Part shown: one piece after another, positions 15,052 through 22,442 of the stretch | Layout: each line of letters starts with the position of its first letter | Numbering within the stretch: position 1 is the first letter of the stretch | Position numbers and translations under genes: made by a program | The notes under the pieces: model-generated | The model's database searches: none | What the model saw: the letters and a program-made list of their open reading frames with translations, nothing else | Told to the model about the DNA's origin: nothing | Source of the DNA: Dehalococcoidia bacterium | Lineage (GTDB): Bacteria > Chloroflexota > Dehalococcoidia > UBA2979 | Assembly: GCA_029246995.1 (NCBI GenBank) | Contig: JAQWMB010000022.1 | Location: 1 to 32,733 of the forward strand | Reading direction: 5' to 3' | Length of the DNA stretch: 32,733 bases

Positions 15052-17352
15052 ATGGTTAGCACACAAAAAAAAGCAGACAAAACATACAAGGTTATTGGAA
15101 CGAGACCAGTTCGGCCGGATGGCTTAGATAAAGTTACTGGCCGTGCAAAATATGGTGCAGATATCCAATTACCTGGGATGTTATTTGGTCGAGTATTACG
15201 TAGTCCTCATGCCCATGCAATTATAAAAAAAATTGATACATCAAAAGCATTAGCACTACCTGGCGTTAAGTCAGTGATTACTCATAAAGATTTACCAACT
15301 GCAGCAGACATTGCTCTTGACTTAGGTGAAACAACCTCAAATATGAAATGGCTTTGCGACAAAGTCCTTGCAGCTGAAAAAGCATTATTCCATGGCCATG
15401 CCATTGCAGCTGTCGCTGCAGTTGACCCTCACATTGCAGAAGATGCCTTAGCATTAATTGACGTTGAATATGAAATTTTAGAACCTGTCCTTTCAGTACA
15501 TACTGCAATGGATAAAAAGACTCCTAATATACACCCAAATATGAAAACTGTCGATATGATTGCGCGTTTTCAAGCAGGGGAGCCAAGTAAGGTTCAAATT
15601 AATAATGTTGCAAGCATACTTGACTTAGAGCTTGGCGACTTAGATGCAGGATTCAAAGAAGCTGATATCATAATTGAGCGTGAATTTGAAACAGGCACTT
15701 ATCATCAAGGATATATTGAATCTCATAATGGTACTGCTCAGTGGAATGAAAATGATGAAGTAACAGTATGGCTCTCAACGCAAGGACATTTTAATGCAAG
15801 AGATGTGCTATCTAAACTTCTGCAAGTGCCTATGTCAAAAGTCAAAGTGATACCAATGGAAATTGGTGGTGGTTTTGGTGGCAAGATACCAATGTATATG
15901 GAGCCTCTTGCAGCTATTATGTCTAAGCAAACTGGTAAGCCAGTAAAAATGCATATGCAGCGTGATGAAGTACTTCTAGCAACTGGTCCAACTTCAGCAA
16001 CATACATAAAAGTAAAAGTTGGTGCAAAAAATGATGGCACAATTGTTGCTGCTGATGCTTATCTGGCTTATGAATCAGGAGCATATCCTGGTTCGCCAGT
16101 TGGTGCTGGTGCAGCTTCAATGTTTTTACCTTATAACATAGCTAATCTTAGAGCGCATTGCTTAGATGTTATCGTCAATAAACCTCACACAGCAGCATAT
16201 AGAGCTCCAGGAACACCCGCTGCAGCTTTTGCCATTGAATCAATCATTGATGAACTTGCTGAAAAATTAGAAATTGATCCAATTACTATTCGCATGCACA
16301 ATGCTGCAGAAGAAGGCACGCGAACTTCAGATGGTCGACTTGCTCCTGCATCATTGGCTGTAAAAGAGTTATTAGAAGAAGCTCAAGCAACTGAGCATTG
16401 GAATGCAGAGCTTAGCGATCCATCAATTGGTCGAGGTATTGCAATTGGTGCATGGGGGAATGCTGGCTTAGAATCAAATGCATATGCCTCAATAAATAGT
16501 GATGGAACAATCAATCTTAATACTGGTTCTGTTGATATAGGTGGTCAAAGAGCAAGCTTGGCTATGCAATTAGCAGAAACCCTTGGCGTAGATTATGATT
16601 CTATTAAACCACAAGTTAGTGACACAGATTCTATTGGTTACACAGCCGTCACAGGGGGAAGCCGCACTACTTTTGCAAGCGGAATAGCAGTTGTAGAAGT
16701 TGGTAATAAATTAAAAGAACAAATTATTGATCGAGTAGCAACATTTTGGGAAATAGATGCAAGTCAAGTACACTATGGCGATGATGGTACTCTCAATGGA
16801 CCAGAAGATAAATCTATAAAATTTAGTGGCATAGGTAAAATTTTATCAAGAACTGGTGGCACTATTCAAGCAAGTGCCACAGTAAAACCAAATACTCAAG
16901 TAGCAACATTTGGATGCCATATCGTTGATGTAAAAGTTGATGAAGAAACTGGTAAGGTTGATATTCTACGCTCAACAGCGCTTCAAGATGTTGGAAAAGC
17001 AATTCATCCTGCATATGTAGAAGGACAAATCCAAGGTGGTATTTTACAAGGGATTGGAATGGCTTTATATGAAGAATATTATTACGATGACAAGGGAATA
17101 TTAAAGAATGCGAGCTTACTTGATTACAGAATGCCTACTTCTTATGATGTGCCATTTACAGAAACTACCTTAATAGAAAAACCAAATCCTGGTCATCCAT
17201 TTGGCGTTAAAGGTGTAGGAGAAGTGCCGATTGTCCCTCCTCTAGCTGCAGTTGCAAATGCGATTTATAATGCAGTTGGTGTACGACCAAATATATTGCC
17301 GGTTAACCCAAGAAGACTCAGTGTTCTCTTAAAAGAAAAGAATAAAAAGTAA
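15052..17352 (+). CDS. Molybdenum hydroxylase catalytic (molybdopterin) subunit, copy 2
   Basis: This 766 aa paralog of the 12440 gene has the same family motifs: GGGFGGKIPMYMEP, TAAYRAPG, VDIGGQRAS and Glu724 in GVGEVPIVPP. The two genes alternate between near-identical blocks, including synonymous positions, and diverged patches. The first 260 nt differ at only about six sites. The stretch before the AYRA loop (SPVGAGAASMFLPYNIANLRAH here) and residues around 560-600 differ strongly. It has the same AGGAG site and upstream 14 nt as copy 1. It probably pairs with the single FAD and 2Fe-2S subunits as an alternative catalytic subunit. Its last codons form the left arm of the terminator palindrome. 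Confidence 0.92.
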   Translation: MVSTQKKADKTYKVIGTRPVRPDGLDKVTGRAKYGADIQLPGMLFGRVLRSPHAHAIIKKIDTSKALALPGVKSVITHKDLPTAADIALDLGETTSNMKWLCDKVLAAEKALFHGHAIAAVAAVDPHIAEDALALIDVEYEILEPVLSVHTAMDKKTPNIHPNMKTVDMIARFQAGEPSKVQINNVASILDLELGDLDAGFKEADIIIEREFETGTYHQGYIESHNGTAQWNENDEVTVWLSTQGHFNARDVLSKLLQVPMSKVKVIPMEIGGGFGGKIPMYMEPLAAIMSKQTGKPVKMHMQRDEVLLATGPTSATYIKVKVGAKNDGTIVAADAYLAYESGAYPGSPVGAGAASMFLPYNIANLRAHCLDVIVNKPHTAAYRAPGTPAAAFAIESIIDELAEKLEIDPITIRMHNAAEEGTRTSDGRLAPASLAVKELLEEAQATEHWNAELSDPSIGRGIAIGAWGNAGLESNAYASINSDGTINLNTGSVDIGGQRASLAMQLAETLGVDYDSIKPQVSDTDSIGYTAVTGGSRTTFASGIAVVEVGNKLKEQIIDRVATFWEIDASQVHYGDDGTLNGPEDKSIKFSGIGKILSRTGGTIQASATVKPNTQVATFGCHIVDVKVDEETGKVDILRSTALQDVGKAIHPAYVEGQIQGGILQGIGMALYEEYYYDDKGILKNASLLDYRMPTSYDVPFTETTLIEKPNPGHPFGVKGVGEVPIVPPLAAVANAIYNAVGVRPNILPVNPRRLSVLLKEKNKK

Positions 17353-17380
17353 GAATATTCTTACTTATTATTCTTTTCTT
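17333..17380. terminator. 48-nt near-perfect palindrome, likely bidirectional terminator
   Basis: The arms 17333-17356 and 17357-17380 are reverse complements over 24 nt with one mismatch and no spacer beyond the turn. The left arm includes the last seven codons and stop of catalytic subunit 2. The right arm ends in T-rich sequence (TTCTTTTCTT), and the opposite strand is equally A/T-tracted. It lies between convergent genes (stops at 17352 and 17411), so it can end transcripts from both sides. Confidence 0.7.
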
Positions 17381-17410
17381 AATAATATAAATATAAAAGA
17401 TAATAACTAT

Positions 17411-18382
17411 TTAAATATTACTAAAATCTACATTACTTAATACTTGCATTGCTGCACCATGGCATATTGCATCACGCTCTTCTTCAGTGAAATCAATGTT
17501 GTATTTCTTACCCCATTCTGGTAAGTTTTTAAAAATATCTACCCATTTTTCTGTTTGACCTCGTGCTCTACTACCAACCCCCGCTTGAGGTAAATCCGTA
17601 CCCCAAACAATTCTTTCAGCACCCATTGAATTAATAAAAATTCTAATCACTTTTAATAATTCTGGAATATTTTCATCAGTAACAGCACCTAATGCTTGCC
17701 AGTCACAAATATCAAGCCATATATTTCTCTTACCTCTTGCCGCTTGCAATCCTCTCCAAAATGCTTTTGTTTCAAAAGGAGCTTGGAGGTTTGTATGACC
17801 CATCATAATGCGAAGATCGGGAAGTTCCCTAGCTACCAATTCAACCCATTCAGGCCATGCCCAAACATTTCCGCCAGTATGTATTAAGACTGGTACGTCT
17901 AACTCAATAGCTTTTCTGTACATTGGAAAGCATCGCTCATCATTAGCTTGATATCCATTTGGTGGATAAACTTTTAATCCTACTGCTCCACGCTCTTTAA
18001 CAGCTCGTTCAAAGATAGCAGTTGCTTTAGGTCGACGAGGGTCAACTCCACAAAACCATGACAATTTATCTGTCTTATCAGATACTTCACCAGTTAAACG
18101 ATCAAATTCTTCATATTCAAGTTGATTGTCTTCCTCAGGCCCATAAGCCATTCCCCAGTCTAAAGCAAGAATGACAGAATGATCTATGCCATAATGATCC
18201 ATTTCATCTATAGCAATTTGTCCAGTTTCATCCATTGTTGGAGATTGTTTAATACGATCAAGAACTTGCTCAGTTGTACGTCCAGTTTTCTTAGCCAAAG
18301 CTTCAGCATTATTTCTTAAATGACTTGGTGGAAACCATTCAAATCCCCAAAGGTGTCTATGTACATCAATTAACTTAACCAT
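17411..18382 (-). CDS. Metal-dependent amidohydrolase (ACMSD-like, COG2159), copy A
   Basis: This 323 aa TIM-barrel protein belongs to the amidohydrolase-2/ACMSD-like family, whose members decarboxylate or hydrolyse aromatic acids. Metal ligands can be placed at H8 and H10 (DVHRHLW), H167 (LIHTGGN), H195 (MGHTN) and D262 (WGTDLPQAG). Non-oxidative decarboxylation or C-C hydrolysis of a ring-cleavage product is the best guess. The ATG has AGGA 8 nt upstream. It is the last gene of the long minus-strand catabolic set and faces the terminator palindrome. Copy B lies 38 bp upstream and is nearly identical in DNA over the 3' part. The middle (about residues 90-115) is the most diverged segment. 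Confidence 0.88.
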   Translation of the reverse strand: MVKLIDVHRHLWGFEWFPPSHLRNNAEALAKKTGRTTEQVLDRIKQSPTMDETGQIAIDEMDHYGIDHSVILALDWGMAYGPEEDNQLEYEEFDRLTGEVSDKTDKLSWFCGVDPRRPKATAIFERAVKERGAVGLKVYPPNGYQANDERCFPMYRKAIELDVPVLIHTGGNVWAWPEWVELVARELPDLRIMMGHTNLQAPFETKAFWRGLQAARGKRNIWLDICDWQALGAVTDENIPELLKVIRIFINSMGAERIVWGTDLPQAGVGSRARGQTEKWVDIFKNLPEWGKKYNIDFTEEERDAICHGAAMQVLSNVDFSNI

Positions 18383-18420
18383 TTTTAAATCCTAACTAAT
18401 AAATTGAACTAAATTATAAC

Positions 18421-19389
18421 CTAAAATTTGATATTACTAAAAGCAGCCTCAGCAGCTTTATAACACATGCCATCTCGCTCTTCTTCAGTAAAATCAATGT
18501 TGTATTTCTTACCCCATTCTGGTAAGTTTTTAAAAATATCTGTCCAAGTTTCAGTCTGCGCACGAGCACGACTACCTACTCCTGCTTGAGGTAAATCCGT
18601 ACCCCAAACAATTCTTTCTGGGCCTTTTGTGTTTAGAAATATTCTTAAAACTTTTAATAATTCTGGAATATTTTCTTCTTTAACAGCACCAAGAGCTTGC
18701 CAATCACATAGGTCCAGCCAAATATTATTATGCCTAGCACCAGCTTGCAAACCTTGCCAATATGCCTCTGTTTCAAAAGGAGCTTGCAAATTAGTGTGCC
18801 CCATAATTATTCTCAAGTCAGGAAATTGTCGTGCTACAAGTTCTACCCATTCTGGCCAAGCCCAAATATTACCTCCAGTGTGTATTAAAACTGGAACGTT
18901 AAGCTCTGCTGCTTTGGCATACATTGGCAAACATCTTTCATCATTTGCTTGATAACCATTAGGAGGATACATCTTTAAACCTACAGCACCCCATTCAGTT
19001 ACAGCTTGCTCAAATAGAGCAACTGCCTTTGGTCTACGTGGATCATAGCTTGCCATTGCATACAATTTGCCTGGGTATTTCTTGCAAACTTCTTGAGCAA
19101 GTCTATTAAATTCTTCAGCAGGTAATTGATTATCTTCGCCAGGACCATACGCTAAACCCCAATCAAGCACTTGAATAATTGATACATCAATGCCATAGTG
19201 ATCCATTTCATCAATAGCTACTTTACCAGTTGCATCCATTGTTGGAGATTGCTTAATTCGCTCAAGTACCTCATCTACAGTTCGCCCAGTTTTCTTTGCA
19301 ATTGGTTCTGCAGAAAACTTAGGTAAATGACTAGGAGGAAACCAGTCATAACCCCATAAATGTCTATGAATATCAATTATTTTTGTCAT
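18421..19389 (-). CDS. Metal-dependent amidohydrolase (ACMSD-like, COG2159), copy B
   Basis: This 322 aa paralog of copy A keeps all putative metal ligands: H8 and H10, H170, H198 and D265. It shares WFPPSHL near the N-terminus, YPPNGYQANDERC, the NLQAPFET segment and the FKNLPEWGKKYNIDFTEEERD tail. The start is the ATG at 19389 with AGGAG 5 nt upstream; a TTG at 19410 would add seven residues. The two copies next to a pair of hydratase paralogs suggest that parallel pathways handle two similar substrates. A hydrolase of a cyclic amide or lactone cannot be excluded. Confidence 0.88.
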   Translation of the reverse strand: MTKIIDIHRHLWGYDWFPPSHLPKFSAEPIAKKTGRTVDEVLERIKQSPTMDATGKVAIDEMDHYGIDVSIIQVLDWGLAYGPGEDNQLPAEEFNRLAQEVCKKYPGKLYAMASYDPRRPKAVALFEQAVTEWGAVGLKMYPPNGYQANDERCLPMYAKAAELNVPVLIHTGGNIWAWPEWVELVARQFPDLRIIMGHTNLQAPFETEAYWQGLQAGARHNNIWLDLCDWQALGAVKEENIPELLKVLRIFLNTKGPERIVWGTDLPQAGVGSRARAQTETWTDIFKNLPEWGKKYNIDFTEEERDGMCYKAAEAAFSNIKF

Positions 19390-19432
19390 TTGAACTCCTA
19401 AAAATTTCAAAAATTAAACGATGTAGCAAAAA

Positions 19433-20320
19433 CTAATAAGGCTTAAAATCTTCATCAGTTTTTACAGCTTTCTTATAATCTGATTTTCTTTTCTCAACAA
19501 AAGCTTCCATGCCTTCAAGCAAATCGTCATCAGATTTTACCTTTTCAATCATCTTCATTTGATTTGCTTTTCTTGTTTCATAATAATTTTCATATCGTAA
19601 ATTACCACTTTTTCTTTGCAAATCTATAGAGCCTTGTTTTAGTCTTTGGATAGAATCTGGTCCCATAAGTGCAGTAGCTTTTGCTAAATCAATAGCTTTT
19701 TCTAAAATTTGATCTTTTGGTAAAACGTAGTTAGCAAAACCATAACTTAGACATTCTTGTGCAGTTAAGCGTCTGTCAGTCATAGTTAATTCTCTCGCTA
19801 TCATTGCAGGGAGAAAAGTATTCATAGAATTCATGCCTCCTACATTAATTTTTGCATGCAAGTCAGCAATATAAGTATCATCAGACATTACTATCATGTC
19901 ACACATTATTGCAATTTCAAGACCACCTCCAACAGCTGCTCCATTCACCGCTCCAATAAGTGGCTTCCAAACATCATAATGATTACATTGTGTAGCAAAC
20001 ATTACATGATTTGGATCATCAATTGGCCTCAATGCATCTGAGTTTTTTTCTGCATACGTACCAACAAATTCTTTGATATCTCGTCCTGCACAAAAAAATC
20101 TACCACTTGCAGTAATAACTGCTGCTTTAATGTTGTCATTGTTATGTACCTCATCAAAGCAAGCAACGACATCTCTATGCATAGCAGTATTTAGTGAATT
20201 AGCTGCTTCAGGTCTATTCATCGTAATCACAGCTACATCATCAACAATCTCAAAAGTCGCAGCTTCAAGATTATTTAAATCTAAATTTAATTCTTTTGTT
20301 ATATCTTTACCAAATTGCAT
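19433..20320 (-). CDS. Enoyl-CoA hydratase/isomerase family protein, copy A
   Basis: This 295 aa crotonase-fold protein has oxyanion-hole segments FFCAGRDIKEF and GAAVGGGLEIAIMCD. The first catalytic Glu of hydratases is kept (GGGLE). The region of the second reads IADLHAKINVGG, with no Glu, so simple syn-hydration is doubtful. The ATG at 20320 has AAGGGGG 5 nt upstream and is preferred to a TTG at 20341. Its C-terminus (EAFVEKRKSDYKK) is typical of the fold. It is 36 bp downstream of copy B at 20357 and probably in the same transcript. An N-terminal extension of about 20 residues precedes the domain. Confidence 0.88.
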   Translation of the reverse strand: MQFGKDITKELNLDLNNLEAATFEIVDDVAVITMNRPEAANSLNTAMHRDVVACFDEVHNNDNIKAAVITASGRFFCAGRDIKEFVGTYAEKNSDALRPIDDPNHVMFATQCNHYDVWKPLIGAVNGAAVGGGLEIAIMCDMIVMSDDTYIADLHAKINVGGMNSMNTFLPAMIARELTMTDRRLTAQECLSYGFANYVLPKDQILEKAIDLAKATALMGPDSIQRLKQGSIDLQRKSGNLRYENYYETRKANQMKMIEKVKSDDDLLEGMEAFVEKRKSDYKKAVKTDEDFKPY

Positions 20321-20356
20321 ACAAACCCCCTTAAGATTCAAATGACTAAAAAGAAA

Positions 20357-21244
20357 TTAACCCTCGCGATTGTCTGAATCGTTAGATGTTACTGGCCTTT
20401 CATAGGCAGAATCTCTTTTTTCAACAAATGCCTTCATGCCTTCCATTCTGTCATGATCTCCAGCAGTTTCAGCCATTTGCGCACGTACAATTTTACGTCT
20501 TTCTTCATAGAATTCTTCACCATGCAGATTGCCGCTAGCAAGCTGTAAATCAATTGATCCCTGCTTTAATCTTTGAATAGAATCTGGTCCCATAAGTGCA
20601 GTTGCTTGAGCAACTTCTATTGCCTTTTCAAGAACTTGATCTTTTGAAAGCACGTAATTTGCAAAACCATACCTAAAACATTCTTCTGCAGTTAATCGAC
20701 GATCAGTCATTGTTAATTCTCTTGCAATATTTGGAGGCAGAAATGTATTCATGGAAACCATTCCACCAACATTAATTTTTGCATGAAGATCTGCAATATA
20801 AGCATCTTCTGCCATAACTATCATGTCACACATTATTGCAACTTCTAAGCCACCACCAACGGCAGAACCTTGCAAAGCACCAATTAAAGGCTTTTTAACA
20901 TGCCAGTGATTTGCGAGTCTTCCAAACATTTCGCCATCTGGATCGTCTATTTTACGAAGCTCTGCAGCTTCACCTTCACCATATGTGCCAACAAATTCTT
21001 TGATATCTCGTCCTGCACAAAAGAATCTACCTGAACCAACAACAACTGCTGCTTTAATATCGTCATTATTGTTGATTTCTTCCCAACATGCCCCAACATC
21101 TCTGTGGATTGCAGTGTTCAGCGAATTCAATGCTTCTGGGCGATTCAATGTAACTATTGCTACGCCATCCCGAATTTCAAAAATTGCTGATTCTAAATTA
21201 TTTAAATCGACCCCATAGGTCGCATTACTATTATATGAGCCCAT
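20357..21244 (-). CDS. Enoyl-CoA hydratase/isomerase family protein, copy B
   Basis: This 295 aa paralog of the 19433 protein has the same FFCAGRDIKEFVGTY and VGGGLEVAIMCDMIVM segments, the same IADLHAKINVGG without the second Glu, and the same long conserved stretch ARELTMTDRRLTA. The two copies diverge mainly at both ends and around residues 90-120, the area that lines the acyl pocket in this fold. It has AAGGAG 8 nt before the ATG. A candidate promoter lies within the end of the upstream LLM gene. The reaction is unknown; the substrate is presumably a CoA thioester from the CoA transferase in the same set. Confidence 0.88.
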   Translation of the reverse strand: MGSYNSNATYGVDLNNLESAIFEIRDGVAIVTLNRPEALNSLNTAIHRDVGACWEEINNNDDIKAAVVVGSGRFFCAGRDIKEFVGTYGEGEAAELRKIDDPDGEMFGRLANHWHVKKPLIGALQGSAVGGGLEVAIMCDMIVMAEDAYIADLHAKINVGGMVSMNTFLPPNIARELTMTDRRLTAEECFRYGFANYVLSKDQVLEKAIEVAQATALMGPDSIQRLKQGSIDLQLASGNLHGEEFYEERRKIVRAQMAETAGDHDRMEGMKAFVEKRDSAYERPVTSNDSDNREG

Positions 21245-21297
21245 ACTATACTCCTTCTTTAAAAGTCTATATCACGGAAAAAAAAGCCGCGAAGTAC

Positions 21298-21327
21298 ATT
21301 ATACATATTTATTGAGCAATTTTACAA
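21298..21327 (-). promoter_or_regulatory. Candidate internal promoter before the hydratase/amidohydrolase paralogs
   Basis: On the minus strand TTGTAA (21322-21327) and a perfect TATAAT (21298-21303) have an 18-nt spacer. This could start a shorter transcript covering the two hydratase and two amidohydrolase genes. The -35 box lies inside the last codons of the LLM gene. Confidence 0.4.
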
Positions 21328-22352
21328 GATATAATTGAGTCTATCGTTTGCATACGCTCTTCATAGCCAGTAATACCAGCAGATGCAACAACAACATGAT
21401 CTACTATTCCTTCATATCTTTTCTTCAATTCTTCAGCTACTTCATCTATAGGACCAGTTACAGCTATCCTATCAATCACCTCATTACCAATTAATGCAGA
21501 TGCGCGATCCATATCTCTATCAACAAGGCATGCTTGACGAATATCTTCGTAACGATCGCCAATACCATAGTACTGTAAAATACCTTGATAGCTTTTAGTA
21601 GATAGATAGTTTGCAATTGTTTGACCTGCCAGTCTTCTTGCTTCATTCTTATCTTTATGAACTACAGTTGTAGCCCAACATGCAAGCTCAAAAGGAGTTT
21701 TAAGCTCTCCATTGCTTCTACCTATTTCTATATTAGGTTTGACAACATCTCTCATATAGTCAGCACCAAATACTGGATGACCGCACATTCCGTCTGCTAC
21801 CTCACCCGCAAACTGTTGCATTTTTACATTAACTGCCGCAACCCATATTGGTATATTTGATTCCTTATCTTTGTTACCATTAGGATTTTGAATATGCTGC
21901 GCTCGTACTGGCCTTATTCCTTTAATTTTATAAAATTCATCATCCCATGTAAACAATTCACCTGTATTTGCTGCAGACCAAAAACTTCTTACTATTCCAA
22001 TTACTGATCTTAATTGAGAGATAGGCTTATTAATCTCAATGCCATATTGATAAAGATTTTGTCTTTTTGTACCAGTTCCAAAACCCAAAATGACATTTGT
22101 ATTTGATAATGCATTCATAGTCATAAAAGCAGATGCAATTGTAACAGGATTGCGCAAAAATGCTCTTAAGATACCTGAGCCTACCCTAATATCTGGAGCA
22201 GACTTAGCCATAGAAGCCATGTGTATAGAACCATCACTTCCGGGATTATCATCTGTCCAAGCTGAATTGTAACCCTCATCTTGTGCTTTTTTCGCATAAA
22301 CACCTTTTAATTCTGCGCCCGGAACTCCTGCTAGAGTTATACCATATTTCAT
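21309..22352 (-). CDS. LLM-class (luciferase-like) flavin-dependent oxidoreductase
   Basis: This 347 aa protein fits the bacterial-luciferase-like TIM barrel. It starts with KYGITLAGVPGAEL, and has AKKAQDEGYNSAWTDDN, VGSGILRAFLRNPVTIAS, LGFGTGTKR, IPIWVAAVNVKMQQFAGEVADGM and a C-terminal VDHVVVASAG. Members are flavin-dependent monooxygenases or F420-dependent dehydrogenases; the cofactor cannot be told from the sequence. In this cluster a monooxygenase or reductase step on the imported substrate is likely. The ATG at 22352 has AAGGAG 7 nt upstream. A 90 bp gap separates it from the CoA transferase gene. Confidence 0.88.
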   Translation of the reverse strand: MKYGITLAGVPGAELKGVYAKKAQDEGYNSAWTDDNPGSDGSIHMASMAKSAPDIRVGSGILRAFLRNPVTIASAFMTMNALSNTNVILGFGTGTKRQNLYQYGIEINKPISQLRSVIGIVRSFWSAANTGELFTWDDEFYKIKGIRPVRAQHIQNPNGNKDKESNIPIWVAAVNVKMQQFAGEVADGMCGHPVFGADYMRDVVKPNIEIGRSNGELKTPFELACWATTVVHKDKNEARRLAGQTIANYLSTKSYQGILQYYGIGDRYEDIRQACLVDRDMDRASALIGNEVIDRIAVTGPIDEVAEELKKRYEGIVDHVVVASAGITGYEERMQTIDSIISCKIAQ

Positions 22353-22442
22353 TATTAACTCCTTTACCTATTTCACATCCTAACATATTCATATTAAAAA
22401 ATAACAATAGTCTATTAGATATCAAATAATATAAGTTTAAAT

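Noticed and set aside
12440-17352. Calling the molybdenum enzymes carbon monoxide dehydrogenase
   Set aside because: The active-site loop is AYRA in both copies and lacks the form I Cys; neighbours are acyl-CoA enzymes.
21270-21295. Hairpin CGCGG/CCGTG after the LLM gene as an intrinsic terminator
   Set aside because: The T-run is in the loop rather than after the stem, and the stem is only 5 bp with a G-U pair.
21309-22352. Naming the LLM protein as strictly F420-dependent
   Set aside because: F420 and FMN members cannot be separated by eye, and F420 biosynthesis genes are not in the window.
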